From Pegoplata infirma (Eukaryota > Arthropoda > Insecta > Diptera > Anthomyiidae), in contig OY992539.1 of assembly GCA_963921195.1 (NCBI GenBank), positions 208,944,035 through 209,008,034 of the forward strand: DNA of 64,000 bases. Reading direction: 5' to 3'. Numbering within the stretch: position 1 is the stretch's first letter; each line of letters opens with the position of its first letter. Both the position numbers and the translations under genes were made by a program. This document shows positions 46,026-56,058 of the stretch, in pieces. The notes beneath the pieces are model-generated. The model made no database searches, was not told the origin of the DNA, and saw only the letters and a list, made by a program, of their open reading frames with translations.

Positions 46026-46088
46026 CAAAGAATAAATCATAAAATCTTAGACAGAGGCCGACACTTCCTTGACAAACATGGGAGGGTT
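46026..46088 (+). CDS. Candidate coding exon 1, unknown gene
   Basis: 63 bases between CTCTGAGTTTAG and GTAAGTA, open in one frame: QRINHKILDRGRHFLDKHGRV. It starts about 16 bases after the CTAAC-rich LINE tail, which could supply a branch point. The exon is phase 0 at both ends and richer in G/C than its surroundings. The next candidate exon is also phase 0, which supports the pair. I do not recognise the protein. It could be a fragment of a host gene with large introns or of an old element; no start codon is visible. Confidence 0.35.
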
Positions 46089-46132
46089 GTAAGTACACTA
46101 TCGTCCTTCTTGAAGATACGACATATTCAACA

Positions 46133-46703
46133 CACTCAAAAAATTATGTTAGTAAAATCAACTAAAAATGTCAGTTAAAATAACTACTTTGTAAGTTGTT
46201 TTGGGGTCAACTACTTTTTCAGTTAAATCAACTAACAATGTTAGTTATTTTAACTGACAAAAACAACTTGACTTAAATAATAAAAACAACTTACATTTGT
46301 AGTCAAAACGACAAAAATGTAGTAAAAATTAAAAATCTTTAAAAAAAATTTTTTAAAAAAATTTTTCAGAAAAAAAATTGAAGACCAAATTTTTTCAAAG
46401 TTTTTTTTTTTTTTAAAAAAAGTTGTGAAAAATAAAAAAAAAACAAAAATTTATTTTTATTTTTTTGAAAAAACTTTTAAAATTTTTCAGAGATAAAAAA
46501 ATAAAATTAACTACTTTAAATAACTGTTACTACATCACAGTTCTTTTTTGTTAGTTATTCAAAAAAAGTACTTAAAATAACTAACAGAAATAGTTGTTTA
46601 ATATTTTTCATACAAAAACAACTGACTTTGTAGTTGAAAATAACTAACTACTGTTAAATATACAAACAACTAACATGTAGTAACTTACATAATTTTCTGA
46701 GTG
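46133..46703. mobile_element. MITE with CACTCAAAAAATTATGTTAG ends
   Basis: CACTCAAAAAATTATGTTAG...ACTTACATAATTTTCTGAGTG, filled with AACTAACNNNGTTAGTT and TTAGTTATTTTAACTGAC palindromes. The flanks are CA and TA, so the 2-bp duplication is not exact. It lies in the possible intron between the two candidate exons. 571 bp. Confidence 0.75.
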
Positions 46704-46794
46704 TAAATATGCTACTCCCCTAACAGACTGGAAACTGAGATTTATCCCCATTCATAGTCAAATTACATACTCCTGATACTGTACTTATTACTAG

Positions 46795-46920
46795 GACGAT
46801 ACAGATTCCAGAAAAGTGTACCCAAGTACAATCCCGCTTCATTCAGGATATGTGATTGTTGCCCAACTGGCATCAACTCAAGAGGGTTTGGAAGAGGATT
46901 TCCGTCAGCGATTGCAAGAG
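46795..46920 (+). CDS. Candidate coding exon 2, unknown gene
   Basis: 126 bases after TACTTATTACTAG, open and phase 0: DDTDSRKVYPSTIPLHSG, then YVIVAQLASTQEGLEEDF and RQRLQE. The predicted donor GAG|GTAGCT is weak; reading on gives VAASKKIPVKSLEM before minisatellite sequence starts (about 46970), so the exon may be longer. Codon-like composition, charged amphipathic sequence and matching phase with 46026-46088 suggest real or recently real coding sequence. The family is not recognised. Confidence 0.4.
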
Positions 46921-46969
46921 GTAGCTGCTTCAAAAAAAATTCCTGTGAAGTCTCTAGAAATGTCTTGGA

Positions 46970-47110
46970 ATCTAAATCTTTTTCTATAGAAAAAATATCT
47001 TAGAATTCAAAATTTTTTTCGATAAGATAAAAATGTTTCAAATTTGAAATATTTCCTGTGAAGGAAACTTCTGATAATCTGAATATTTTTCATAAGGCAA
47101 ACCTTCAATT
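46970..47110. repeat. Decayed GTCTCAGA-type minisatellite
   Basis: Three or four units (ATGTCTTGGAATCTAAATC, TTTTTCTATAGAAAAA) directly after the candidate coding sequence. Confidence 0.65.
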
Positions 47111-48214
47111 TACTTGAATTAAAAAAAAATGTAATTTTATAGATAATTTTTCCATTATAAAACACAGCCTTGTTCTTTTTCAGTTTTGATAATTTTTTCT
47201 GCAAACACAAAAAAATATCCAAATCCCGTTTCCTTTATACGGAACTTAAGGATTAAATTTCTTAATACATAAAAAGGAAGGAACATAATATCAATTTTTT
47301 GGCCATAATAAAGTTATTGTATTACAAATTAAATTATGCATCAGTAAATTTTCTTCTTTTTAAAAAAAATCCTAAAAAAGTCTTAAAATTTTTAAAAACA
47401 GCCGGTCTTTTATAAGATCCTTTTAAACCAAACCCAAGTTCTTTCAAGTTATTTCTTTAAAGGATTTTTAATCTTCCTGATGATCATTTTACAAAAGGAA
47501 GAACACAAAAAAATAATATAAAGAAATAATGCAGTTTTTGTTCAAAAATGCTGATTAATCTTTTACAAGACTTTATGAAATATGTTGTTAAAACCCAAAA
47601 AAAAGCCAGGATACAATGTTGGCAAATTCAGATCACTAACAAAAAAATTTAAAGATTGTACTGTGTATGAAAAAAAAGAGGAGATACTTTTAAATGGTCA
47701 ACTTTTTGTGTTGACCACAAAAGGCAAACGTTTCTTTTTTTTGAAAGTCTTTTGGCAAACAGACAGACAGACGGACACAAAAAAAAGACATCGACAGATG
47801 TGTGCTAAATGAGCGATCAAATTCTTTATTGTTGTTGTGATGGTCTTTTAACATCCTTTATTGTACTGTTAACGTGCTTGATCACGTGACGTTGATTAAA
47901 TTAGAAGAGGAGTAAAAAGGATAATAAAATATGTAGTGGTTTATTCTCGAACAATGACTTGGCTTAAAAGTAGGGCGTTAATATGACAATTGTTAGATAT
48001 TTCTATAGGACTTTAAAAGAATTTTTCTAAAATAAATATGACTTTTAATTAGAAGAAAAATGTTTTGAAAAATTTAGAAGATTTGAAAATCGAGAATGGT
48101 CAATAGACCTAGACATTTTTATATGAAGTAGAAAAGTAATTAAAATTTTCAAATTATCAATTGAAATTTGAAAAATATCAAAAGGAATTAGTAAAATAAA
48201 ATTACTATAAATTA
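47111..48214. other. AT-rich stretch with a GACR microsatellite
   Basis: ACAGACAGACAGACGGAC at about 47759 is the reverse of the GTCY microsatellite of mini-me elements and may mark a decayed minus-strand copy. Open frames here (for example 47582-47812) have low-complexity Lys-rich translations and no recognised domain. Confidence 0.4.
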
Positions 48215-49086
48215 CACCACTCAACACTCATTTTCCGGTTTGAATTCTGGTGATCAATTTTAGTAGACATTGATCTCCTGATTCCAAATCTGTTCTCCAA
48301 ATTTTTCCATCACGTCCAGATTTTTAGTTATTCATGGTTGAAAATGCAAAAAATTACGATTTTTTCATTATTTGAAAGCCTGCACAGCAGCCATTCAGTG
48401 GAATACAAATCTGGTATAAAGCGCAAAAGTATAATTTGTCTATGGTCTCCAACATAGAAAACAATTTTTTTCTAATTATTGCATTTGGTTGGGTTACACT
48501 TGCGTTTTAAAATGATAATGTTAAAATTATCATTTTTGTAAAAAAGGTAAGGTAGATTACCTTATTTTTTTTGATATTTTTTAAAGAAAAACTAAAAAAA
48601 TAAATATTTGACAAATTTAAGTTTTCTGTGTTATTTTTCGTATAAACCGGAGAATATCTTTAATGGGTTTAAAAGTCTATAAGAAAGAATGAACCTTTGC
48701 CTAAATTTTGAGCTCATCTCAGTAAAGATTGGTCATCAGGTTTTTGTTTTAGAGCCTTTTAAAAATGGCGCTTTTTCTAATTTTTTTACAGTATTTTTTT
48801 AAAATACATGTTTGGCCAATAATAGTGCAACAACTTCAAATTTTTTTGATCATATATTTGAGATCATAGTTCAATTCAACTCTAACGCTTTATATCAGAT
48901 TTTTATTCCGCCCAGTGACTGCTGTGCAGGCTTTCAAAAAAGAAAAATTTTCGACCGCGAATAATTAAAATTCTAGACGTGATGGAGCATTTGGAGCACA
49001 GATTTGGAATCAGCGAGTCAAAATCTTTAAAAATTTCATATCAAACTTCAAACCGGAGTCAAAAACCTTCGATTTGTTGAGCGGTG
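48215..49086. mobile_element. Foldback element with ~250-bp inverted ends
   Basis: CACCACTCAACA...TGTTGAGCGGTG, flanked by TTA (48212-48214, 49087-49089). Pairing runs inwards through CACGTC.AGA, GAAAGCCTGCACAGCAG/CTGCTGTGCAGGCTTTC and ATCTG.TATAAAGCG. A 3-bp TTA duplication suggests PIF/Harbinger-like mobilisation. No coding. Confidence 0.78.
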
Positions 49087-49654
49087 TTATTAAAAAATAT
49101 CAATTAAATTTTAAAAACCAGCAAGTAATGTGAAAGTCGAAAAATTTAATTTGAAATTCGAAAAAGATAAAAATCACAAAAAAGCAAATTCAAAAAAAAC
49201 TAACAATTATAAAAAAAACTCAAAAATTCGTAAGAGATCAACTAAAATTCGAAAATATCAATTTAACTCTAGAAAAACTTATTGAAATTCGAAAAAGATT
49301 AATTGAAACTCAATTTAAATTTAAACAAGTAGAAAAGTTAAATTCGACTTGGCCGAATCCATGGATACTAGAGTTGTCAATTATTCGCCTTCCAACTTTG
49401 TTCGAATAATTCAAATAATGGTTTTTGTTCGTTCGATTAAACGATTAAATTTTAAAAATTAATCGATTAATCGAAGAGAATAACGAATAAAAAAGTAAGC
49501 ATTTTGTATGTAAAAAATGCATAAAAAAACTTAAAATTTTAAGTTTAAAGTTGATGGAGTCGGCGGGAGACCTTAGAGGACACCATTTCATAAATGTTTA
49601 CAAATTTATTTTTAGGAAATTTACTAAAAACACTTTTATCATTATTTTTCATTA

Positions 49655-50013
49655 TTTTCTATAACCGCGCCCGTAAAAGGGGGCGGGCCGAAAAAATAGC
49701 ATTTCCTAATCATCTTGGTCCAAATTCAATGAACTTTATATGGCATAAAAATATTTCATTTGTGGAACAAATAAACAAAAAAAATGTAAAAAAAATCCTA
49801 ATAAAAATAGTGTTTTTCTGGTGGTATTTTAGTTTTTTAAGGTGGAACATTTTCCCCATGTCCGATTTTGGCATTGAACTTAACCAGCCTATGGCCATAA
49901 GACTTCAAACTTTATTTTGTCCTCCATAGACGCACATCGCTAGAATGGCTTAGAATCGATCACTGATCAATAATATATATTTTATGGGGTCGTAGACCGA
50001 TATTTCAATACTG
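49655..50013 (-). mobile_element. Mini-me-like fragment, minus strand
   Basis: In reverse it reads ATATCGGTCTACGACCCCAT, GATCGATTCTAAGCCATTC, AGCGATGTGCGTCTATGG and the 'catttcctaat...gggcgg' body, parallel to 15791-16210 on the plus strand. Confidence 0.65.
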
Positions 50014-50542
50014 CCCAGCAAAAATTGGCATTACAAGTAACGGGGTTTGTAATCCGAAACAACTGTTAATAACTAGTTACTTATTGAATGAAACACTAAT
50101 TATTTTAACAAGGGCGTGAGACAAAAATAACTAGTGAAGAGTATGGAGATAAATAAGTAGTTACTGCATTGGATTACTACCAATAAGAAGTTTAATAATA
50201 AGCTATCAAATGGGTGTAATTAAACATTTAAAATTTAACATGTTTTTAATAAAAATTAAAAACTGCCTAATTTTTATTAAGTTTTTAAGTAATTTTGTAG
50301 TTAATTGAATTGTAAAGGTTGAAAAATGCAAGAGCAAGGTGATATTATTACTTAGAAGTACTTTGATAACATATTACTGAAAACTATTTAATTTTATATT
50401 ACTTAAAAGTATTTCAACAACATATTATTCAAAAGTAGTTACTTTTGGGCTTAAAATAATGTTAATAGTAATGGGTACTCATTATAAATAATGTACTTGG
50501 TAATGATTACTTTTCACATCTCATTACCATGTTTTTGCTGGG
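50014..50542 (+). mobile_element. MITE, CCCAGCAAAAA family, copy 1
   Basis: CCCAGCAAAAATTGGCATTAC...TCATTACCATGTTTTTGCTGGG, 529 bp, flanked by TG (50012-50013, 50543-50544). Subterminal motifs alternate GTAATNNNGTAACTA. The same element lies in reverse at 52596-55963. Confidence 0.85.
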
Positions 50543-50712
50543 TGTAGTTGGACGGTATAGAAAAAAAAATAATTGTTCGATTAATTGACATAAATTAATC
50601 GATTTATTTGTTATTCGAAAATCCTCATTTTTAAATTAATCGAACAAGAGTTTGGTTTTGTTTGATCGATTAATCGAATTATTCTTAATCGGTTGATAAC
50701 TCTAATGGATAC

Positions 50713-51009
50713 CCTCCACAATGCCCTTTTTAAGTGATAGAATTATAGAATTAAAGATAGAATTTTCTAACATGAAAAAAATAACAATTTTTATTACAAA
50801 AATTTTATTTGGAATAAAAATTTAAAAAATTGTTCTTGTCATTTTTGTAAAAAAAACTATTTTTTTTCTTTGAGTGTAAAATTTTTTTTGAGTGTAAAAC
50901 TTTTTTCGAGTGTAATTTTTTTTTGTTTTGTGTAAAAATATTTTTGAGCTTGAAAAGCATTGGTAAGTTACCAATGCTTTTAAAACTTGTTTACCAATAA
51001 TAAGTCACA
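50713..51009. other. AT-rich stretch with a small perfect hairpin
   Basis: AAAAGCATTGGTAA pairs with TTACCAATGCTTTT at 50953-50981. TTTTGAGTGTAA is iterated at 50870-50915. No gene seen. Confidence 0.45.
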
Positions 51010-52170
51010 TACAACGTATTTTTATAATTTTTTCTATACGAAAAATGTCTCAGAATGTAAGACTTTTTCTATACGAAAAATGTCTAGGAATTTGAGACTT
51101 TTTTTGAACCAAAAATATGTCAATATTTGGAGACTTTTTCTATACGAAAAATGTCTCAGAATCGGAGACTTTTTCAATACGAAAAATATATCAGAATTTG
51201 ATACATTTTATGTACGAAAAATGTCTGAAAATCTAGGACTTCTTCTGTATGAAAAATCAGAATATGAGACACTTTCTATATGAAAAATGTGAGACTGTTT
51301 CTATATGAAAAATGTCTTAGAATCTAAGACTTTTTCTTTACGACAAATGTCTCAGAATCTGCGAATTTTTCTATACTAAAAATATCACAGAATCTGCGAC
51401 TTTTTGTATACGAATAATTTCTAAGAATTTGAGAATCTTTCTATACGAAAAATGTCTCAGAATCTAAGACCTTTTCTACACGAAAAATGTCGCGGAATCT
51501 TCATCTTTTTCTATACGAAAAAATGTCTTAGAATCAGAGTCTTTTTCTGTACGAAAAAAGGTCTCAGAATCTGAAACTTTTTCTATACGAAAAAGGTCTC
51601 AGAATTTGAGACAGAATCTGCATCTTTTTCTATACGAAAAATGTCGCAGAATACGATACTTTTCTATAAGAAAAATGTCTCAGAATCTAAGAATTTTTCT
51701 TTACGAAAAATGTCGCAGAATCTAAAAATTTTTCTATACGATAAATGTCGCAGAATCAGAGACTGTTACTTTTCTATACGAAACATATCTCAGAAACTAA
51801 GACTTTTTCTATATAAAAAATGTCTTAGAATCTAAGACTTTTTCTATACGAAAAATGTCTTAAAATCTGAGACTTTTTCTATACGAAAAATGGTTCAGAG
51901 ACTTTTTCTATATGAAGAGTGTTTCAGAATATGAGACCTTTTCTATATGAAGAATGTCTCAGAATCTGAAACTTTTTCTTTACGAAAATTATCTCAGAAT
52001 CAGAGACTTTTTCTATACGGAAAATGTTTGAGAATCTGAGACTTTTTCTATATGAAAAAAATGTCTTAGAATCTAAGCTTTTTTCTATACGATAAAAGGT
52101 CTCAGAATTTGAGACTTTTTCTAAAAAGGTCTCAGAATTTTAGACTTTTTCTATACGAAAAAATGTCTAA
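51010..52170 (+). repeat. GTCTCAGA-type minisatellite with TATACGAAAAA variant
   Basis: About 32 diverged units in which the second palindrome reads TTTTTCTATACGAAAAA, a subfamily mark not seen in the A/B arrays. Open frames on the plus strand are translations of the repeat (M-S-Q-N-L-R-L-F-L patterns). Confidence 0.9.
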
Positions 52171-52182
52171 GAAGCTGATACT

Positions 52183-52400
52183 TATATTTTGAGTAGGTTT
52201 TTTCTAGCTCGAGGTCATTATTTCCTTTACTGATGAAAACTATGATATTCTCATAGAATAATTTTCAAGAAAAGTATTTTTCTGTTTTAAATTTATTTAT
52301 GTTGGTAATTTTTTGCAAGACTTAATCGACACGTGTTTCGGGATTGGTCAGATCCCATTGTCAAGATTATTTAGCAAAAATAAAAACCTTATACTACGAG
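52183..52400 (+). repeat. Repeat shared with 58370-58575 (contains GACACGTGTTTCGGGATT)
   Basis: ATATTTTGAGTAGGTTT, AACTATGATATTCTCATAGA, TTGCAAGACTTAATCGACAC and CCCATTGTCAAGATTATT occur in the same order in both copies. On the minus strand CTGACCAATCCCGAAAC and ACGTGTC resemble a hammerhead-ribozyme core lacking stem II. Confidence 0.7.
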
Positions 52401-52476
52401 AAAAGTTCTGCGACTTTTTCTATACAAAAAAATGGCTCAGAATCTGAGTCTTTTTTTATACAAAAAGTGTTTCAGT
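52401..52476 (+). repeat. Minisatellite left of the SINE insertion
   Basis: Two or three GTCTCAGA-type units, continuing at 56059 after the SINE. Confidence 0.75.
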
Positions 52477-52971
52477 ACCTAAGGGGGCCCGTAGGCAGGC
52501 TAGTTGGTAGCGTGCAAGCCTTTCAAAGTGGGGGTCGTGGGTTCGATTCCCACCAAAACCCTTGGTATTTTCGCTGCAACGAGACGACGGCCATTCCCAG
52601 CAAAAACATGGTAATGAGTTGTGAAAAGTAATCATTACCAAGTACATTATTTATAATGAGTACACTCAAAGAAAAATGCTTCATCATATTGATGATACGG
52701 TTTCATTACTTGCTGTCATCAATTTTGATGACAAATTTCATCATATTGATGAGGTTTTTCTTCAATATGATGAAACATGTCATCCAAATTGAAAAAACAA
52801 GTGATGACACATTTCATCATGTCTTCAAAAAGTGTCATCAATATGCCTTTCAAATGTTTTTTTGTAAATAATTAAATTAATATTAAAATAAATAAAAATA
52901 TTAAATAAATATATTAAAAAAATATAACAAAATAAAAAAAAAACAATTAAAAAAAAAAAAATAAAAAAAAT

Positions 52972-53051
52972 CCCGCCCCGGCTGGTACTTGAACCCACGG
53001 TCCCCAAGTTGCAGTGTTTATTATCGACGCCTTAGCTAGTTCAGCCAACTA
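52972..53051 (-). repeat. tRNA-like sequence in the left arm of element C
   Basis: On the minus strand: GTTGGCTGAACTAGCTAAGG (A-box region), a middle ending CTGCAACTTGGGGACC, and GTGGGTTCAAGTACC (T-arm, B box), then CAGCCGGGGCGGGA. The T-stem is imperfect. Best read as a tRNA pseudogene or SINE head rather than a working tRNA gene. Confidence 0.5.
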
Positions 53052-53143
53052 TAGATAAAAATCTCGCACCACTACTTAGTTACATAACGTTTTCTAAAAT
53101 GTAAATGTGAAGACTCAACATTTTTCGTTATATACAATGTATA

Positions 53144-54534
53144 CACTGAAAAAAATAGCTTCGTGAAATTAATGAAAATTGACTTAACCTTAATGAAAAA
53201 TGACTCACGTTTTCAACCGAAGACAGGTTTCATTTGATTAATGAAACTGGTGTCATTAAAGTTCCTTTCAATGAAAACTTGCATATAAATAATGAAACTA
53301 TTCGTAGAACTTGTTTGAAACGTTTTATGAAGTTTTTCATAAAATGTATGAAAATATCCATTGATTAAATGTGGAATAGTAGTTGGTAATGAGCGTATGA
53401 TAATTGCTTTTTACAAGTAACTAGTTGCTAACTTTATTAAGGTTTTGATATGGGAATTACGATAAATTCATGTTGGTTATAGTTATCAAAATTTCCATAG
53501 AAAGCCCCTAATAAAGTTAGGAACAAGTTACCTAAAAACAGCACGTATCATACACCCATAAGTGAAAATTTGCATTAATAACAATTTTGGTAAGTCACAT
53601 GTAACCATCACTGTAACCGTCACAAAAATTTTATTTAGGTGCATGTCACAGACTCAATTCCGATCGGATTTGAAAAAAAGTTGTTACTTGTAAAACGCAA
53701 AACAATTTTTTTTTTTCGGAATGAAATCACTTTCAAAAATCAAAGTGGAATTGAATTGCTAAAAGTGGTTTCATTCCGAAAAAAAGTATTTGCTTTGCGT
53801 TTTACGAGTGAACCACTTATTCCACTTCCGAACGGAATTGAGTCTGTGACATGACCCTTAATTGCACACTTTTTATGGTTTTCACCTAGTTTTTACACAC
53901 AACAAAATTTTACTCCAAACTTAAATTGGTCTGAATTGCCATATAAGGTAAACTATAAAAGACAAAAACGCGATGACTTTAAAAACACGTCCTGCCAAAA
54001 CGTAGCAACAACGTAGCAATGGAACAACACAAATTACCCTACATGTCATCACAAAATTTTAATGACTTAAAAAACTATTTTTCTGTTGCAAATTATATTA
54101 TATTTTATAAGAAACAGTCAAAAGAAACACTTATACGGAACTTTTCACTTGTAATTTCAATTAGATATAACCAGCATAACACACACACAAGTTTCAATAA
54201 CAAAGCAAAAAAATATAAAATTATTTTATTTTATTAGAAAAAAGTTAACACACATGTAAAAATTACAATTAGACTAAACACGAGTGGTGTAATAAAACGT
54301 CGTATGTTTTTGTTCTGTTTTCTTTCTCTTATTCGCAACGCAGAGTTGTATTTAGTTCTAAAAAATCTTATGATATTTTTTAATGAAATTATGAAATCTA
54401 ATGAAACAAGTTTCATAAAATTTGTTCATAACATGCATGAAATTTCAATCAGCTTATGAATTCCTTCATTTAAGTAATGAAAACAAAATAATGAATCCGT
54501 TTCATTAATATCAGGAAGGTTATTTTTTTCAGTG
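53144..54534. mobile_element. Terminal-inverted-repeat element D (CACTGAAAAAAATA ends)
   Basis: CACTGAAAAAAATAGCTTC...GAAGGTTATTTTTTTCAGTG, flanked by TA (53142-53143, 54535-54536). Arms iterate TTCATT(A)ATGAAA. Inside are two smaller hairpins: about 53390-53565 (GTATGATA, CTAACTTTATTA arms) and 53643-53852. 1391 bp. Confidence 0.83.
53643..53852. mobile_element. Small foldback MITE inside element D
   Basis: ATGTCACAGACTCAATTCCG mirrored by CGGAATTGAGTCTGTGACAT. The interior pairs as well (AAACGCAAAACAA, TCGGAATGAAATCA with its reverse). 210 bp. The open frame crossing it is palindrome-derived. Confidence 0.75.
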
Positions 54535-54724
54535 TAATATGTATATATACATGTTTTTATACGATTGTTTATGGGAATTTGTAAAGACTCAAACATTTTA
54601 TGAATGTACAATATCCCTCTCTTTCCCTCTCACTGCTTTTAGCAAAGCATAGTTACACAAAAACTTTAAACGTTATTATTAGCACACAACAAACAAAACG
54701 GCTTTTTATTGGTATTATGTATTG

Positions 54725-54790
54725 TCATGCTGTAGGTCAGTGGCTAGAGGCTAAGCCCAACAAACAAGAGGTCCGGCGTTCTAATCTTGG
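54725..54790 (+). repeat. tRNA-like sequence in the right arm of element C
   Basis: GTAGGTCAGTGGCTAGAGGC, then AAGCCC..., GAGGTCCGGCGTTCTAATC: A-box-like and degenerate B-box-like blocks about 35 bases apart. Placed in mirror position to 52972-53051 but much diverged. Confidence 0.4.
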
Positions 54791-55167
54791 TGGATACGAA
54801 AAAAAGATGTAAGTTTTTAAAAATTAGAAAATAACAAACAATTGTAAGTTAATAAAAATAAATTAAATAAAATCAAAAAACAAAAAAAAAAATTTTTATT
54901 TTTTTTTTCTTATTTTTCAAATAAAAAATGTTATTGATGACACCGCTTCATCATATTGATGACAAGTTACATTGGACGAAAAATGATGTAACATTTCATC
55001 ATATTGATGTTACTTTTCATCAATATGAAGAAGCTTTTTCTTTGAGTGTACAATTCAATTAACTTAAAAACTTAATAAAAATTACGCAATTTTTAAGTTT
55101 TAGTAAAAACAAGTTAAATTTTAAAAGTTTTAATTAACTAATTATTTTACTTCTTATTGGTAATGGG

Positions 55168-55795
55168 TTTTTATACCCTCCACTTAGTGATAGAGGGTAT
55201 ATATAAGTTTGTCATTCCGTTTGTAACTCATCGAAATATCGGTCTGGGACCCTATAAAGTATATATATTCATGATGCCCGATCGATTTTAAGACATTCTA
55301 GCGATGTCCGTCTGTCCGTCTGTCCGTCTGTCTGTCTGTTGAAAATGCTCTCGCGGACAAAATATTGCACAGAGATGACTGAAACTTAACATATATATTG
55401 GAAGTTCTCCCGAGAAGTTTGGTATTGCATTTGAGCGATATCGGTTCAGCGGTTCAAAAGTTATGAACGAAAATGTAAGCACACCTCAAAAATTTCAGTA
55501 CATTCAACATAACATAACAAAATGCTTTAATTCGGCTTCTGGTTGACATATGTGAACATAATTGAGCACCAAATGGTATTTAAACAAGTACAAACATATT
55601 TTTTGACAAAAAAAGCAAAAAATCGCGGATTTTTTTTTTTACCAAAATTTTTTTTCGCGGAAATTTTTTTTCAATTTTTTTTTTCAAAAGTATTTTCCTT
55701 TTAAATAAAGTTGTTTGCAATAATCTTTTTGAAATTGTGGAGGGTATCACTACATTCGGCAAGGCCGAATTTAACTTTTTTACTTGTTACTCCTT
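55168..55795 (+). mobile_element. Mini-me-like element, near complete
   Basis: 5' TTTTATACCCTCCACTTAG, conserved GTCATTCCGTTTGTAACTC, ATATCGGTCTGGGACCCTAT, microsatellite GTCCGTCTGTCTGTCTG (about 55307-55339), GATATCGGTTCAGCGGTTC, and 3' hairpin ATTCGGCAAGGCCGAATTTA with TTACTTGTT at the end. This is the order of dipteran mini-me retroposons, named for (TA)n and (GTCY)n generation. Inserted in the CCCAGCAAAAA MITE. Confidence 0.75.
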
Positions 55796-56058
55796 ATTTG
55801 TAATCCGAGGCAGTAACTACATATTTATCTCCATACTCTTCACTAGTTATTTTTGTCTCACGCCCTTGTTAAAATAATTAGTGTTTCATTCAACAAGTAA
55901 CTACTGATTAACATCTGTTTCGGATTACAAAACCCATTACTAGTAATGCCAATTTTTGCTGGGTTGTTACCAGTTCTCGGTTAGGTTGAATTTATTAAAA
56001 AAAAATGAGTTGTAAAAAAAAAGCCACCAACTGAGGTGGCGTCCTGCAACAACCTAAG

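Larger units (their letters stand above)
49369..50704. mobile_element. hAT-type element with ATTAATCGA repeats, with nested insertions
   Basis: TAGAGTTGTCAATTATTCG...CGGTTGATAACTCTA with perfect 8-bp duplication ATGGATAC (49361-49368, 50705-50712). Both ends iterate CGATTAA/TTAATCGA. It inserted into the 3' hairpin of a minus-strand mini-me-like element (CTTGGCCGAATCC at 49349-49361). It now contains the mini-me-like piece at 49655-50013 and the MITE at 50014-50542. Confidence 0.88.
52663..55048. mobile_element. Terminal-inverted-repeat element C (CACTCAAAGAAAAA ends)
   Basis: CACTCAAAGAAAAATGCTTC...GAAGCTTTTTCTTTGAGTG, with TA on both sides (52661-52662, 55049-55050). Subterminal regions iterate TTCATCATATTGATGA. 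Each arm carries a tRNA-like sequence (52972-53051 minus; 54725-54790 plus). The centre is replaced by element D (53144-54534). Confidence 0.83.
52596..55963 (-). mobile_element. MITE, CCCAGCAAAAA family, copy 2, holding further insertions
   Basis: Reverse copy of 50014-50542: left end CCCAGCAAAAACATGGTAATGAG, right end CATTACTAGTAATGCC then TTTTTGCTGGG. Comparison with SINE copy 1 shows a 2-bp TT duplication (52594-52595, 55964-55965). The original ~530 bp has been expanded by the 52663-55048 element and the 55168-55795 mini-me-like element. Confidence 0.85.
52484..56051 (+). mobile_element. tRNA-derived SINE, copy 2, split by a 3.4-kb nested insertion
   Basis: The tRNA head (52484-52560; TAGTTGGTAGCGTGC, GGTTCGATTCCCACC) and ACGAGACGACGGCCATT precede the insertion at 52596. 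After it, GTTACCAGTTCTCGGTTAGG, an A-rich tail and a GCCACC..GGTGGC hairpin (56031-56044) complete the element. ACCTAAG flanks the whole (52477-52483, 56052-56058). Copy 1 at 2890-3072 shows the uninterrupted order. Confidence 0.87.

Noticed and set aside
50987..51835. Plus-strand open frames translating as MSQNLRLFLY.KNVSESETFSI...
   Set aside because: These are translations of the 35-37 bp minisatellite, whose length is not a multiple of three so all frames cycle; the same pattern appears at 21573, 29586, 33111, 40686 and 42355 (minus).
52456..52647. Minus-strand frame with GGNRTHDPHFERLARYQLAC
   Set aside because: This peptide is a common artefact of translating tRNA-headed SINEs in reverse; it overlaps the SINE head.
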